Part shown: positions 51,348-61,130 of the stretch, in pieces
How the letters are laid out: each line of letters begins with the position of its first letter
How positions within the stretch are numbered: position 1 is the first letter of the stretch
NCBI GenBank assembly: GCA_021323335.1
Contig: JAJTCN010000006.1
Location: 53,764-117,763 of the forward strand
From: Ramlibacter sp.
Lineage (GTDB): Bacteria; Pseudomonadota; Gammaproteobacteria; Burkholderiales; Burkholderiaceae_C
Length of the DNA stretch: 64,000 nucleotides
Direction of reading: 5' to 3'
Translations under genes and position numbers: made by a program
Notes under the pieces: model-generated
Told to the model about the DNA's origin: nothing
Seen by the model: only the letters and a program-made list of their open reading frames with translations
The model's database searches: none

Positions 51348-52435
51348 AGATCCTCCACACCGAAGCCTCCGCCGGCTGGGGCGGCCAGGAGCTGCGCATC
51401 CTGTCGGAAATGCAGGGGCTGCGCAGCCGCGGCCACCAGCTGGAGCTGGCGGCGCCGGCCGGCGCGCCCATCCACCGCGAAGCGGCGGCCCTCGGCTTCC
51501 GCGTGCACGACGTGCCGATCGGGCGCAAGACATTGCGCGGGCTGCGGGCCATGCGCCGCCTGCTGCGGACGGAGCATTTCGACGTGGTCAACACCCACAG
51601 CTCCACCGACAGCTGGCTCGTGGCCTTGTCCAACGCCCTGCCCGGCCGCGCGGTGCCGCTGGTGCGCACCCGCCACATCTCCGCACCCGTCTCGGGCAAC
51701 GCGGCGACGCGCTGGCTCTACAACCGGGCCTCGGCCGCGCTGGTGACCACCGGCGAGAAGCTGCGCGAGGAGCTGGTGCAGGTGAACGGCTTCACCGACG
51801 TGCCGATCCGGTCGGTGCCGACCGGCATCGATCCCGCGCGCTTCATGCCGGGCGATCCGGTCGCGGCCCGCGCCGCGCTGGGCCTGGCGCCCCGGTTCAC
51901 CATCGGCATCGTCGCCACGCTGCGCAGCTGGAAGGGCCACCGCTTCCTGGTCGAGGCCTTCGCCAGGCTGCGCGCCGAAGGCCGCGACGTGCAGTTGCTG
52001 ATCGTGGGCGATGGCCCGGGCCGCTCGCTGATCGGCGACCAGGTGCAGGCCGCCGGCCTGGACTCCAGCGTGCACTTCACGGGACACGACCCGAAGCCCG
52101 AGCGCTGGTTCCCGGCGATCGACCTGTTCGCCCTGCCCTCGTATGCGAACGAAGGGGTGCCGCAGGCGCTGATGCAGGCGATGATGGTCGGGCTGCCCTG
52201 CGTCACCACGCTGGTCGGCGCGATCGGCGAGATCGCCACCGACGGGGATACGGCGCTGATCGTGCCGCCGCAGGATGCCGCGGCGCTGGCCGCGGCACTG
52301 GCGCGCCTGATGGACGATGCGGCCTTGCGCGCGCGGCTGGGCAGCAACGCCCGCGCTTTCGCACTGGCGCATTGCACGCTCGAGGCGATGTGCGATGCGA
52401 TGGAAGAAGTGTTCGAGAAAGCCGTGAAGGGCTGA
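51344..52435 (+). CDS. Family 4 glycosyltransferase (LPS operon)
   Basis: 363 residues. MKILHTEASAGWGGQELRIL opens the acceptor domain. VPTGIDPARF, IVATLRSWKGHRFLVEAF, LIVGDGPGRSLI and EGVPQALMQAMMVGLPCVTT define the GT4 donor domain. It is last in the msbA-waaQ-waaG string, coupled by an ATGA overlap, and probably extends the LPS core. Substrates unknown. A 29-base palindrome follows within 10 bases. Confidence 0.88.
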   Translation: MKILHTEASAGWGGQELRILSEMQGLRSRGHQLELAAPAGAPIHREAAALGFRVHDVPIGRKTLRGLRAMRRLLRTEHFDVVNTHSSTDSWLVALSNALPGRAVPLVRTRHISAPVSGNAATRWLYNRASAALVTTGEKLREELVQVNGFTDVPIRSVPTGIDPARFMPGDPVAARAALGLAPRFTIGIVATLRSWKGHRFLVEAFARLRAEGRDVQLLIVGDGPGRSLIGDQVQAAGLDSSVHFTGHDPKPERWFPAIDLFALPSYANEGVPQALMQAMMVGLPCVTTLVGAIGEIATDGDTALIVPPQDAAALAAALARLMDDAALRARLGSNARAFALAHCTLEAMCDAMEEVFEKAVKG

Positions 52436-52443
52436 GGCCGCGT

Positions 52444-52512
52444 GGCGGGGTCGCTGCGCGAACCCGCCCTACGGGGCCACGGCGTAGGGCGGGTTCGCGC
52501 AGCGACCCCGCC
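52444..52512. repeat. GTAGG-bounded 29-base perfect palindrome between convergent genes
   Basis: Arms 52444-52472 (ending CGCCCTAC) and 52484-52512 (beginning GTAGGGCG) are perfect complements over 29 bases with an 11-base loop. It lies between the ends of the last LPS glycosyltransferase and the convergent epimerase, four bases from the latter's stop. It could end transcription from both sides. Confidence 0.88.
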
Positions 52513-52515
52513 GGC

Positions 52516-53490
52516 TCACACTCCGAAATACCGCCGATACCACTCCACCATCCGCGGCAAGCCCACTTCGATCGGCGTCGTCGGCGACCAGCCGGTCGCC
52601 GCTGTGAGCCGGCTGACGTCGGCGGCGGTGGACTGCACGTCGCCCGGCTGCATCGGTTGCATGTTGCGCACGGCGGGCTTGCCGATGGCCTGCTCCAGCA
52701 CGTCGATGAACCGCATCAGCCGCTCGGGCTTGTTGTTGCCGATGTTGAACAGGGCGTGCGGCACCGTCGCCGTGGGCGCCGGCAAGGCCAGCACCGCCAG
52801 CACGCCGCTGACGATGTCGTCGATGTACGTGAAGTCGCGCGACATGTCGCCATGGTTGTAGACGTCGATCGGCTCACCCGCCAGGATGGCCTTGGTGAAC
52901 TTCATCGGCGCCATGTCGGGCCGGCCCCAGGGTCCGTACACGGTGAAGAAGCGCAGTCCCGTCAGGTGCAGGCCGAACTGGCGGGCGTACACGGCCGCCA
53001 TCAGCTCGTTGGCCCGCTTGGTGGCCGCATACAGGCTGACCGGCTGGTCGACGCGGTCGTCCTCCGCGAACGGGATCTTGGTGTTGGCCCCGTACACGCT
53101 GCTGGAGGATGCGTAGACGCAGTGCTTCGGCGGATGGGCCCGCACGCACTCCAGCACGTTCATGAAGCCGGCGAGGTTGCTGTCCACGTAGTCGCGCGGA
53201 TGCGTGAACGAGTGCCGTACGCCGGCCTGGGCCGCCAGGTGCACGACCCCGGTGAAGGCCTGCCGCGCGAACAGCTTGCGCATGCCCGCCGCGTCGCCGA
53301 GGTCGAGCGCCTCGAAGGCGAACCGGTTGGCGCCGGCATGGGCCTGCACCCGCGCCAGCCGGTCCCGCTTGAGCTGCGGGTCGTAGTAGGCGTTGAAGTT
53401 GTCGATGCCGTAGACGGATTCGCCGCGCGCCAGCAGCTCCTCGGCCACCGCCGCGCCGATAAAGCCGGCCGCCCCGGTGACGAGGATCAA
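52516..53490 (-). CDS. UDP-glucuronate 4-epimerase-like short-chain dehydrogenase
   Basis: 324 residues from a TTG that overlaps the ugd stop (TTGA). Extended SDR fold: ILVTGAAGFIGAAVAEELL (NAD loop), GIDNFNAYYDPQLKRDRL, VVHLAAQAGVRHS, the catalytic SSSSVYG with Y-A-A-T-K (YAATKRAN), and FFTVYGPWGRPDMA. The latter two blocks are typical of UDP-glucuronate 4-epimerases. Coupling to ugd, which makes UDP-glucuronate, supports production of UDP-galacturonate for surface glycans. Confidence 0.9.
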   Translation of the reverse strand: MILVTGAAGFIGAAVAEELLARGESVYGIDNFNAYYDPQLKRDRLARVQAHAGANRFAFEALDLGDAAGMRKLFARQAFTGVVHLAAQAGVRHSFTHPRDYVDSNLAGFMNVLECVRAHPPKHCVYASSSSVYGANTKIPFAEDDRVDQPVSLYAATKRANELMAAVYARQFGLHLTGLRFFTVYGPWGRPDMAPMKFTKAILAGEPIDVYNHGDMSRDFTYIDDIVSGVLAVLALPAPTATVPHALFNIGNNKPERLMRFIDVLEQAIGKPAVRNMQPMQPGDVQSTAADVSRLTAATGWSPTTPIEVGLPRMVEWYRRYFGV

Positions 53491-54827
53491 GCGCCCACCC
53501 CGCTGCGGCCGATGCCGGCATACGACAGGCCCGCCTTGCGCACCGCGACCGGGTCGTACAGGTTGCGGCCGTCGAAGATCGCCCTGGCCTTGAGCAGCCG
53601 CGCCAGCGCGTCGAAGTCGGGGCTGCGGAACTCCAGCCATTCGGTGACCACGGCCAGCGCATCCGCGCCCTCCACCGCGTCCATGGCGGAGTTCGCGAAC
53701 GTCACACCCTTGCGCCCTTGCAGCGCCCGCGCCGCCGTCTCCGCCGCGGCCGGGTCGTAGGCCCGCACCGTGGCGCCGGCATCGAGCAGCACGTCGATGA
53801 TGGCCAGGCTGGAGGCCTCGCGAACGTCATCGGTGTTCGCCTTGAAGGCCAGGCCCCAGATGGCGATCGTGCGGCCCTGCAGCTTGCCGCCGAAATGCTG
53901 GACGATCTTGTCGGCCAGCAGGCGGCGCTGGCGCGTGTTGACGTTCTCGGCCGAGCGCATCAGCTCCGCGGCCTCGCCCACTTCCTGGGAGGTGTGGATC
54001 AGCGCCCTCAGGTCCTTGGGAAAGCACGAGCCGCCGAAGCCGGCGCCGGCATAGAGGAAGTGCGAGCCGATCCGCGGGTCGGCGCCGACGCCGCGGCGCA
54101 CGTGCTCGATGTCCACCTTCAGCCGGTCCGCCAGGTTGGCCAGCTCGTTCATGAACGAGATGCGCACCGCCAGCATGCAATTGGAGGCGTACTTGGTGAA
54201 TTCCGACGAGCGCACGTCCATGAAGAAGATGCGCTCCTGGTTGCGGTTGAAGGGCGCGTACAGCTCGCGGAAAGTCTCGCGCGACGCGGCATCCGAGGCG
54301 TCGATGCCGACGATGATGCGGTCCGGCCGCATGAAGTCGTCGACCGCCACCCCTTCCTTCAGGAATTCCGGGTTCGACGCCACGGTGGCGCGGTGCGGCA
54401 CGCCGCGCGCGCGCAACTCCTCCTGGAGCGCCTGCGCCACGCGCTCGCTGGTGCCCACCGGCACGGTGGACTTGGTCACCACCAGCGTGTCGCGCTGCAT
54501 GCGCCGGCCGAGCTCCCGCGCCGCGTTGAGCACGTGCGTGAGGTCCGCCGAGCCATCCTCGTCCGAAGGCGTGCCCACGGCGATGAAGACCACCGCCGCG
54601 TGGTCCACCGCCTCCTGGTAGTCGGTGGAAAAGCGCAGCCGCCCGGCCGCCAGCCCGCGCGCGACCACGGCGTCGAGGCCGGGCTCGTGGATCGGGATTT
54701 CGCCCGCCCGCAGGCGTTCGACCTTGCCGGCGTCGTTGTCGATGCACAGCACGTGGTTGCCGGTGTCGGCCAGGCAGGCGCCGGTGACGAGGCCCACGTA
54801 GCCGGAGCCGATGACGGAGATTTTCAT
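53487..54827 (-). CDS. ugd: UDP-glucose 6-dehydrogenase
   Basis: 446 residues. NAD loop ISVIGSGYVGLVTGACLAD, VGTPSDEDGSADLTHV, TKSTVPVGTS, the catalytic Cys at about residue 268 in GFGGSCFPKDL, and the C-terminal AIWGLAFKANTDDVREA. It oxidises UDP-glucose twice to UDP-glucuronate. It is upstream of and overlapping the epimerase gene, which acts on its product. Confidence 0.97.
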   Translation of the reverse strand: MKISVIGSGYVGLVTGACLADTGNHVLCIDNDAGKVERLRAGEIPIHEPGLDAVVARGLAAGRLRFSTDYQEAVDHAAVVFIAVGTPSDEDGSADLTHVLNAARELGRRMQRDTLVVTKSTVPVGTSERVAQALQEELRARGVPHRATVASNPEFLKEGVAVDDFMRPDRIIVGIDASDAASRETFRELYAPFNRNQERIFFMDVRSSEFTKYASNCMLAVRISFMNELANLADRLKVDIEHVRRGVGADPRIGSHFLYAGAGFGGSCFPKDLRALIHTSQEVGEAAELMRSAENVNTRQRRLLADKIVQHFGGKLQGRTIAIWGLAFKANTDDVREASSLAIIDVLLDAGATVRAYDPAAAETAARALQGRKGVTFANSAMDAVEGADALAVVTEWLEFRSPDFDALARLLKARAIFDGRNLYDPVAVRKAGLSYAGIGRSGVGA

Positions 54828-54871
54828 GGAGGAACTGCGGGCACAAAAGGGATGATTTTACGGGGCGCGGG

Positions 54872-56344
54872 TCAGAGCAGGACGATGTCGTACTGCTCCT
54901 GGCCCATCGCGGTCTCGCTCTGCAGCGAGATCGGCTTGCCGATGAAGTCGGACAGGCCGGCCAGGTGCTGGCTCTCCTCGTCGAGGAACAGCTCGATGAC
55001 CTTGGGCGAGGCGATGACGCGGTATTCGCGCGGGTTGAACTGGCGCGCCTCGCGCAGGATCTCGCGCAGGATGTCGTAGGCCACCGTGCGCGGCGTGCGC
55101 ACCGTCCCCTTGCCCTCGCACACCGGGCAGGGCTCGCACAGCATGTGCGCCAGCGACTCGCGGGTGCGCTTGCGCGTCATCTCCACCAGCCCGAGCTGCG
55201 AGAACCCGCCGGCCATGGTCTTCACGCGGTCGCGCACGAGCTGCTTGCGGAACTCCGCCAGCACCGCTTCGCGATGGTCCTCGCGCTGCATGTCGATGAA
55301 GTCCACGATGATGATGCCGCCCAGGTTGCGCAGGCGCAGCTGCCGCGCGATGCCGAGGGCGGCCTCCAGGTTGGTCTTGAAGATCGTGTCGTCGAAGTTG
55401 CGCGAGCCGACGAAGCCGCCGGTGTTGACGTCGATGGTGGTCAGGGCTTCGGTCTGGTCGACGATCAGGTAGCCGCCGGACTTCAGCTCCACCCGGCGCC
55501 CGAGCGCCTTGGCGATCTCCTCGTCCACCGAATACAGGTCGAAGATCGGGCGCTCGCCCTTGTAGAGCTGCAGCTTGCTCGCGGCCGCGGGCATGAACTC
55601 CTCGCCGAAGGCGGCGAGCAGGTTGAACTGCTCGCGCGAATCGATGCGGATCGCCTGCGTCTCCTCGCTGACCAGGTCGCGCAGCACGCGCTGCAGCAGG
55701 TTCAGGTCCTGGTGCAGCAGCGACGGCGGCGGCAGCCTCGCCGCCGACTCGCGGATGCGCGTCCACATCTTGCGCAGGTAGGCGATGTCCTCCGCCAGTT
55801 CCTCGTCGGTCGCGTCCTCGCCGTTGGTGCGCAGGATGAAGCCCCCGCCCGCCTCCCCCACCAGCCGGGTCAGGCGGCGACGCAGCGCATCGCGCTGGTC
55901 CGCGGGAATCTTCTGCGACACGCCGAGGTGGTCGTCCTGGGGCAGGAAGACCAGCAGCCGGCCGGCGATGCTGATCTGCGTGGACAGCCGCGCGCCCTTG
56001 GTGCCGATCGGGTCCTTGATCACCTGCACCATCAGCGGCTGGCCCTCGAACACCTGCTTCTCGATGGGCACCTGCGGCTGGCCGTTGCGCCCCGACGGCG
56101 GCTCGCCTTCCGGGGGCCGCTGCCAGACGTCGGCCACGTGCAGGAATGCCGCGCGCTCCAGGCCCATGTCGATGAAGGCGGACTGCATGCCGGGGAGCAC
56201 GCGGGCGACCTTGCCCAGGTAGACGTTGCCGACCAGGCCGCGCTCGAGCGTCCGTTCCACGTGCAGCTCCTGCACCGCGCCGCTTTCGACGACGGCCACC
56301 CGCGTTTCCTGCGGCGACCAGTTGACCAGGATGTCCTGCTGCAT
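54872..56344 (-). CDS. rng: Ribonuclease G
   Basis: 490 residues. S1 RNA-binding domain (GNVYLGKVARVLPGMQSAFID), RNase H-like part, the DNase I-like catalytic region with two metal Asp (TTIDVNTGGFVG; IIIVDFIDM), and the zinc-link CEPCPVCEGKG. It processes 16S rRNA 5' ends and some mRNAs. It belongs at the end of the nadD-rsfS-rlmH-maf-rng block but is separated from maf by a gene on the opposite strand. Confidence 0.95.
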   Translation of the reverse strand: MQQDILVNWSPQETRVAVVESGAVQELHVERTLERGLVGNVYLGKVARVLPGMQSAFIDMGLERAAFLHVADVWQRPPEGEPPSGRNGQPQVPIEKQVFEGQPLMVQVIKDPIGTKGARLSTQISIAGRLLVFLPQDDHLGVSQKIPADQRDALRRRLTRLVGEAGGGFILRTNGEDATDEELAEDIAYLRKMWTRIRESAARLPPPSLLHQDLNLLQRVLRDLVSEETQAIRIDSREQFNLLAAFGEEFMPAAASKLQLYKGERPIFDLYSVDEEIAKALGRRVELKSGGYLIVDQTEALTTIDVNTGGFVGSRNFDDTIFKTNLEAALGIARQLRLRNLGGIIIVDFIDMQREDHREAVLAEFRKQLVRDRVKTMAGGFSQLGLVEMTRKRTRESLAHMLCEPCPVCEGKGTVRTPRTVAYDILREILREARQFNPREYRVIASPKVIELFLDEESQHLAGLSDFIGKPISLQSETAMGQEQYDIVLL

Positions 56345-56410
56345 TGTGTGAAGAGTTCCCTCTTCTGCAGGATAACGCAGGAGCCGCTAGACTGGCACGG
56401 CCAGCGCATC

Positions 56411-57838
56411 GTGAGTACCCGTCCCCCTTCTCCCTCGCCCGATCCCGTGTTTCTCCAAGGCGGCGGCGCCATGGGCGAGCGCATCCGCGCGTTCGACTGG
56501 GCGAACCACCCGATGGGCCCGCCGCAGGAATGGGACTCCGCCCTGCGGATCGCAGTCAGCCTCTGCCTGAACTCCAGCTTCCCGACGGCCATCTACTGGG
56601 GGCCGGAGCTGTTCGTCCTCTACAACGACGCCTGGTCCGAAATCCCGGCGGAAAAACATCCGTGGATCCTGGGCAAGCCGGCCCGGGAAGGCTGGGCGGA
56701 CATCTGGGACATCGTCGGGCCCCAGTTGCAGCAGGTGTTCGAGGGTGGTGAAGGCCTGGCGCTCTACGAACAGATGCTCCCCATGGTGCGCGACGGCAAG
56801 CCGCGGGAGACCTGGTGGAACTACAGCTTCACGCCCATCCGCGACGCGAACCACCAGGTGCGGGGCATCTTCAACCAGGGCAACGAGATTTCCGGCGCCG
56901 TGCAGGCGCGGCGGCAGCGCCAGGCGGAGCTGCTGCGCTGGCAGGAGATCTTCCAGCGGGCGCCGGCCGGCATCGCACTGCTGCGCGGCCCCACGCACGT
57001 GTACGAGTTCGCCAATGACGCCTACCTGCGCGTGGTGGGCAAGAGCGACATCGTCGGCCGCACCGTGGCCGAGGCCGTCCCGGAAGTGGTGGAACAGGGC
57101 TACGTCACCGTGCTGGACTCCGTGTACGCCGGCAAGCCCTTCATCGGCTCCTCGCTGCCGGTGAAGCTGGCCCGGGAAGCCGACGGCGCCCCCGAGGACC
57201 GCATCCTCGATTTCGTCTTCCAGCCGGTGCGCGACGCCGACGGCGCCGTCGACGGCATCTTCATCCTGGTGACCGACGTGACCGAGCGGGCGCGGGCCGA
57301 ATCCGCGCTGCGGCTGACCAACTGGCAACTGGGGGAGGAGCGCGCCCGCCTCGCCTCCACCGTGGACGCCGAGCAGCGGGCGCGCACCGCCCTGCGCCGC
57401 ATGACGGAAACCCTCGAGGCGCAGGTGGCCACGCGCACCCGCGAGCTGTCGCAGGCGCTCGAATTCCAGGGCGTGGTGGCGGACCGGCTGCGCGCCACCT
57501 TCGAGACCAGCTTCATCTACCAGGGCTTCATGGACGTGGACGGCACCCTGCGGGACGCCAACGAACGTTCCCTGGAGGGCATCCGCTGCCGGCTGGAGGA
57601 CGTCGTGGGCCGCCCCTTCTGGCAGACGCCCTGGTTCAGCAGCACGCCCGGGATGGAGGAGCGGATGCGCTTCGCGGTGGCCGCGGCCGCGCGCGGCGAG
57701 ACCGTGCGCGAGACGGTCGAGCTCGACCTGCCCATCGGGCGACGCCGCTTCGATTTCTCGCTGCGTCCGGTGAAGAACGCGCGCGGCGCCATCATCGGCC
57801 TGGTGCCCGAAGCGATCGAGCTCGACCCGCCCTGGTGA
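56411..57838 (+). CDS. PAS-domain sensor protein without output domain
   Basis: 475 residues from GTG (an ATG 60 bases on is possible). First domain: DWANHPMGPPQEWDSALRIA, SFPTAIYWGPELFVLYNDAW, a PAS-like input module usually found at the front of hybrid kinases. A second PAS (IFQRAPAGIALLRGP to FILVTDVTERA), a coiled coil (TLEAQVATRTRELSQALEFQ) and a third PAS (FETSFIYQGFMDVDG to IIGLVPEAIEL) follow. The chain then stops at DPPW. There is no kinase, GGDEF or receiver. It may be a truncated kinase or a protein-interaction sensor. It converges with maf six bases apart. Confidence 0.8.
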   Translation: MSTRPPSPSPDPVFLQGGGAMGERIRAFDWANHPMGPPQEWDSALRIAVSLCLNSSFPTAIYWGPELFVLYNDAWSEIPAEKHPWILGKPAREGWADIWDIVGPQLQQVFEGGEGLALYEQMLPMVRDGKPRETWWNYSFTPIRDANHQVRGIFNQGNEISGAVQARRQRQAELLRWQEIFQRAPAGIALLRGPTHVYEFANDAYLRVVGKSDIVGRTVAEAVPEVVEQGYVTVLDSVYAGKPFIGSSLPVKLAREADGAPEDRILDFVFQPVRDADGAVDGIFILVTDVTERARAESALRLTNWQLGEERARLASTVDAEQRARTALRRMTETLEAQVATRTRELSQALEFQGVVADRLRATFETSFIYQGFMDVDGTLRDANERSLEGIRCRLEDVVGRPFWQTPWFSSTPGMEERMRFAVAAAARGETVRETVELDLPIGRRRFDFSLRPVKNARGAIIGLVPEAIELDPPW

Positions 57839-57844
57839 GCCGCC

Positions 57845-58447
57845 TCAGAATCGCACCGACAGCTCGCGCAGCAGGCGTGCCGTCTCGAACAACGGCAACC
57901 CCATGATCCCCGTGTAGGAGCCGGCGATGCGCGAGATATGCGCTGCCGCCGCGCCCTGCACCGCGTACGCCCCGGCCTTGCCCATGGGCTCACCGCCGGC
58001 TACGTAAGACGCGATTTGCGCCCGCGTCATCGGGGCGAAGGTGACGCGCGAGTCGCTCAATGCCTGCACGCGCTTGCGGCCGGCCTGCACGGCCACCGCC
58101 GTCAGCACCCGGTGGGTGCGGCCGGCCAGCTCGCGCAGCATGCGCGCCGCATCGGCGGCGTCCGCCGGCTTGCCGTAGATGGTGCGGCCCAGGGCCACGG
58201 TGGTGTCCGAGCAGAGCACCGGCGCCGGCGGCAGGCCGCGCCGCTTCAGCCGCGCGAGCGCCGCATCCAGCTTCAGCCCCGTCACGCGCTGCACGTAGGC
58301 CGCGGGCGCTTCACCGGACCGGACCGCCTCCAGCGCCTCGCTGTCCTCCCCGGCATCCGGCAGCAGCAATTCATGGCGCACGCCCAGTTGCTCCAGCAGT
58401 TGCCGGCGCCGCGGGCTTTGCGAGGCGAGGTAGACGAAGTCACTCAC
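57845..58447 (-). CDS. maf: Maf family nucleotide pyrophosphatase
   Basis: 200 residues. The family opening [43 protein letters not shown] and [18 protein letters not shown] are standard. Maf proteins hydrolyse non-canonical or dTTP/UTP nucleotides and are linked to septum inhibition. It overlaps rlmH by eight bases. Confidence 0.95.
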   Translation of the reverse strand: MSDFVYLASQSPRRRQLLEQLGVRHELLLPDAGEDSEALEAVRSGEAPAAYVQRVTGLKLDAALARLKRRGLPPAPVLCSDTTVALGRTIYGKPADAADAARMLRELAGRTHRVLTAVAVQAGRKRVQALSDSRVTFAPMTRAQIASYVAGGEPMGKAGAYAVQGAAAAHISRIAGSYTGIMGLPLFETARLLRELSVRF

Positions 58448-58907
58448 GGTGGTACGGATGCCCCGCGTTGATGGACCAGGCGCGATAGAGCTGCTCGGCC
58501 AGCAGCACGCGCACCATGGCGTGCGGCAGCGTCAGGTCGGACAGGCGGATGCGCTCGTGCGCGGCCTGCCGGAACGCCGGGTCCAGGCCGTCGGGTCCGC
58601 CGATCACCAGCGCCACGGCGTCGTTCTCCAGTGGCCAGGCCTTCAGCCTGGCCGCCAGGGCCACGGTGGTGAGCGGGGTGCCGCGCTCGTCGAGCGCCAC
58701 CACGCGCGCGCCTTTCGGGATGGCCGCTTCGATGCGCTCGCGCTCCGCGGCCAGCAGGGTGGGCAGCGTCTTCGAGCCGCGCGGTTCGGTCTTGACGGCC
58801 TTCAATTCCAGCCGCAGCTCCGGCGGAAACCGCTTGGCGTAGTCGTCCCAGGCGACCTGCGCCCAGTCCGGCACCCGCTGGCCGACCGCCACCACCAGCA
58901 GGCGCAT
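58440..58907 (-). CDS. rlmH: 23S rRNA pseudouridine-1915 N3-methyltransferase
   Basis: 155 residues, the family's exact usual length. SPOUT fold with the trefoil-knot segment [34 protein letters not shown] and the C-terminal [20 protein letters not shown]. It methylates pseudouridine 1915 in helix 69 of the large ribosomal subunit. It follows rsfS by three bases. Confidence 0.97.
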   Translation of the reverse strand: MRLLVVAVGQRVPDWAQVAWDDYAKRFPPELRLELKAVKTEPRGSKTLPTLLAAERERIEAAIPKGARVVALDERGTPLTTVALAARLKAWPLENDAVALVIGGPDGLDPAFRQAAHERIRLSDLTLPHAMVRVLLAEQLYRAWSINAGHPYHRE

Positions 58908-58910
58908 GGC

Positions 58911-59618
58911 TCAGCGGGGCGACTTGCGGGCGGGGGACTTGGCGGGCGCCTTCTTCGCCGGGGCGGATCTCGCCGGGGCGGACTTCGCCGGAGCGGATCG
59001 CGCCGGAGCGGACTTCGCCGGGGCGGACCGGGCCGAAGGGGCCTTGCGGGCCTGCGACTTGAGCGCCGCCTTGCCGGCCGCGCTGCGGGCCGTGGTCTTG
59101 GCGAAGGTCTTCTTCGCCGCCGTCTTCTTCGCCGCGCTGGCTTCCTTTTCCGCCGTCTTCACCGCGCTGCTGCGGCGCAGGGACGGCTGCTGCAGCGTCT
59201 TCTTGGAGGGCGGTGCCGGCTCCCTGGCGGCAGGCTGGGCCGGCTTGGCCGCGCCCAGGCGCAGGCGGATCGGCTTGTCGCCCCAGATCTCCTCGAGGTG
59301 GTAGTACTGCCGGATGGCGGGCTGCATGATGTGCGCCACGGCGGCGCCGCAGTCCACGATGATCCACTCGCCGTTGTCCTCGCCCTCGATGCGCGGCTTG
59401 GGAAAGCCGGCCTCGCGCACCGCGTCGATCACGCTGGAAGCCAGCGCCTTGGTCTGCCGGTTCGAGGTGCCGGACGCCACGATGACCCGCTCGAACAAGG
59501 GCGACAGATGCTCGGTGTTGAAGACCTGGATGTCCTGGCCCTTCACGTCTTCGAGGCCATCGACGATGGCCCTCTGGAGTTTCTGCGTGTCCTTCTTTGC
59601 GGCGGTTTCTGTCGTCAT
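58911..59618 (-). CDS. rsfS: Ribosomal silencing factor RsfS with a long Lys/Ala/Pro tail
   Basis: 235 residues, about twice the usual RsfS length. The first about 120 residues form the domain: LQRAIVDGLEDVKGQDIQVF, FERVIVASGTSNRQTKALA, EGEDNGEWIIVDCGAAVAHI and YYHLEEIWGD. RsfS binds uL14 and blocks subunit joining in poor nutrition. The rest is a basic low-complexity tail of AAKK-like and SAPAK/SAPAR units, like histone H1-type tails common in Burkholderiales proteins. It may bind rRNA or DNA. It overlaps nadD by one base. Confidence 0.93.
   Translation of the reverse strand: MTTETAAKKDTQKLQRAIVDGLEDVKGQDIQVFNTEHLSPLFERVIVASGTSNRQTKALASSVIDAVREAGFPKPRIEGEDNGEWIIVDCGAAVAHIMQPAIRQYYHLEEIWGDKPIRLRLGAAKPAQPAAREPAPPSKKTLQQPSLRRSSAVKTAEKEASAAKKTAAKKTFAKTTARSAAGKAALKSQARKAPSARSAPAKSAPARSAPAKSAPARSAPAKKAPAKSPARKSPR
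58956..59036 (-). repeat. 15-base tandem repeat in the rsfS tail
   Basis: About five imperfect 15-base units (like GCGGACTTCGCCGGG) encode alternating SAPAK and SAPAR pentapeptides. Such arrays change copy number easily, so tail length may vary between strains. Confidence 0.7.
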
Positions 59619-60217
59619 CAGGTGGCTTGGTAGAGATGTTGGGATTCAATATAACTGGCAACCGCGGGCGGGACCAGTTCGGCAATGTCCTGCCCCGTTG
59701 TCAGGCGGGTACGGACGTCGGTGGCACTTTCGGGCATCTGGGGCAGCTGCAGCGCCTCGACGCGCACGCCCGGCAGGGCGCGCAGGGCGGCGACGCCCTC
59801 GCCCGTGCCCCGGCCGGCCACGCCCAGCACGGCCAGCCGCGCGACCTCTTCCCAGGCGTGCCAGCGGGTGAAGCCGGCGGCCTGGTCCTCGCCCATCAGC
59901 AGCACCAGCTGGGCCTGGGGATGCTCGGCTTGCAGCTCGCGCAGGGTGTCGATGCTGTACGTCGGGCCGCTACGCTCGAGCTCGCGGCCGTCCACCTGGA
60001 CCTGCGGCAAGTCGGCAAAGGCCAGCTGTGCCATGTGCAGGCGATGGTGCGCGGCGGTCAGGGTACGGGCCTTGTGCCACGCGTCCCCGGTGGGAAGGAC
60101 GTAGAGCTTTCCCAGCCCGAGCTGTTCGACACCGGCGCGCGCCAGCGCCACGTGGGCGCGGTGCGGGGGGTCGAAGGCGCCGCCGAACATCCCCACGCGG
60201 GTCGGTCCGGCGCTCAC
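59618..60217 (-). CDS. nadD: Nicotinate-nucleotide adenylyltransferase
   Basis: 199 residues from a GTG overlapping the hemF stop (GTGA). [18 protein letters not shown] holds the nucleotidyltransferase H-x-x-H type site, with [12 protein letters not shown] and [15 protein letters not shown] (the ISSTxxR-like motif). It forms deamido-NAD from nicotinate mononucleotide and ATP. It lies first before rsfS, as in many proteobacteria. Confidence 0.95.
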   Translation of the reverse strand: MSAGPTRVGMFGGAFDPPHRAHVALARAGVEQLGLGKLYVLPTGDAWHKARTLTAAHHRLHMAQLAFADLPQVQVDGRELERSGPTYSIDTLRELQAEHPQAQLVLLMGEDQAAGFTRWHAWEEVARLAVLGVAGRGTGEGVAALRALPGVRVEALQLPQMPESATDVRTRLTTGQDIAELVPPAVASYIESQHLYQAT

Positions 60218-61128
60218 ACCCAGTCCCTTCGCGGCAGGAAGCGGGTCAGCAGGGCCTCCTCCGGCGAGCCGGGTTCCGGCTGGTGCTGGTAGGCCCACGT
60301 GGCGTGCGGCGGCATCGACATCAGGATCGACTCCGTGCGGCCGCCCGACTGCAGGCCGAAATGGGTGCCGCGGTCCCACACCAGGTTGAACTCGACGTAG
60401 CGACCGCGGCGCAGCAGTTGCCAGGCGCGCTCGCGCTCGCCGTACGCGCTGTCCTTGCGCCGCTCCAGGATGGGGACGTAGGCCGGCAGGAAGGCGTCCC
60501 CCACCGACTGCAGCATGGCGAAGCTGCGCTCGAAGCCCTGCTCGAAGTGGTCGTCGAAGAACACGCCGCCGATGCCCCGCGCCTCGTTGCGGTGCTTCAG
60601 GAAGAAATAGTCGTCGCACCAGGCCTTGAAGCGCGGGTACTTGTCCGCGCCGAAAGGCGCCAGGGCGTCGCGGCAGGTGCGATGGAAGTGCACCGCGTCC
60701 TCCTCGACGCCGTAGTAGGGCGTCAGGTCCATGCCGCCGCCGAACCAGTACACCGGCGCGGCGTTGGCCGGCAGCGCGGCCAGCATGCGCACGTTCATGT
60801 GGACGGTGGGCGCGTGCGGATTGCGCGGATGGAACACCAGCGACACGCCCATCGCCTCGAAGGCCGCGCCGACGAGCTCCGGCCGGTGCTGGGTCGCCGA
60901 GGGCGGCAGCTTCGGGCCGCGCACGTGCGAGAAGCCGCAGCCGGCGCGCTCGAACACCTGGCCGCCTTCCAGGATCATGGTCACGCCGTCGCCCTGCAGC
61001 GGCTCGCCCGGTTCCTTCTTCCACGCGTCGGCGCGGAAGGGCTGGCCGTCGATGCCGGCGCAGGTGGTGGTGATGCGCTGCTGCAGGCCGGTGAGCCAGT
61101 CGCGGACCGCGCCGATGCCGGACTCCAC
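60214..61128 (-). CDS. hemF: Oxygen-dependent coproporphyrinogen III oxidase
   Basis: 304 residues, GTG start. [64 protein letters not shown] and ESILMSMPP are the conserved blocks. It converts coproporphyrinogen III to protoporphyrinogen IX with O2 in haem synthesis. It overlaps nadD and follows purD by two bases. Confidence 0.97.
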   Translation of the reverse strand: MESGIGAVRDWLTGLQQRITTTCAGIDGQPFRADAWKKEPGEPLQGDGVTMILEGGQVFERAGCGFSHVRGPKLPPSATQHRPELVGAAFEAMGVSLVFHPRNPHAPTVHMNVRMLAALPANAAPVYWFGGGMDLTPYYGVEEDAVHFHRTCRDALAPFGADKYPRFKAWCDDYFFLKHRNEARGIGGVFFDDHFEQGFERSFAMLQSVGDAFLPAYVPILERRKDSAYGERERAWQLLRRGRYVEFNLVWDRGTHFGLQSGGRTESILMSMPPHATWAYQHQPEPGSPEEALLTRFLPRRDWV

Positions 61129-61130
61129 GG

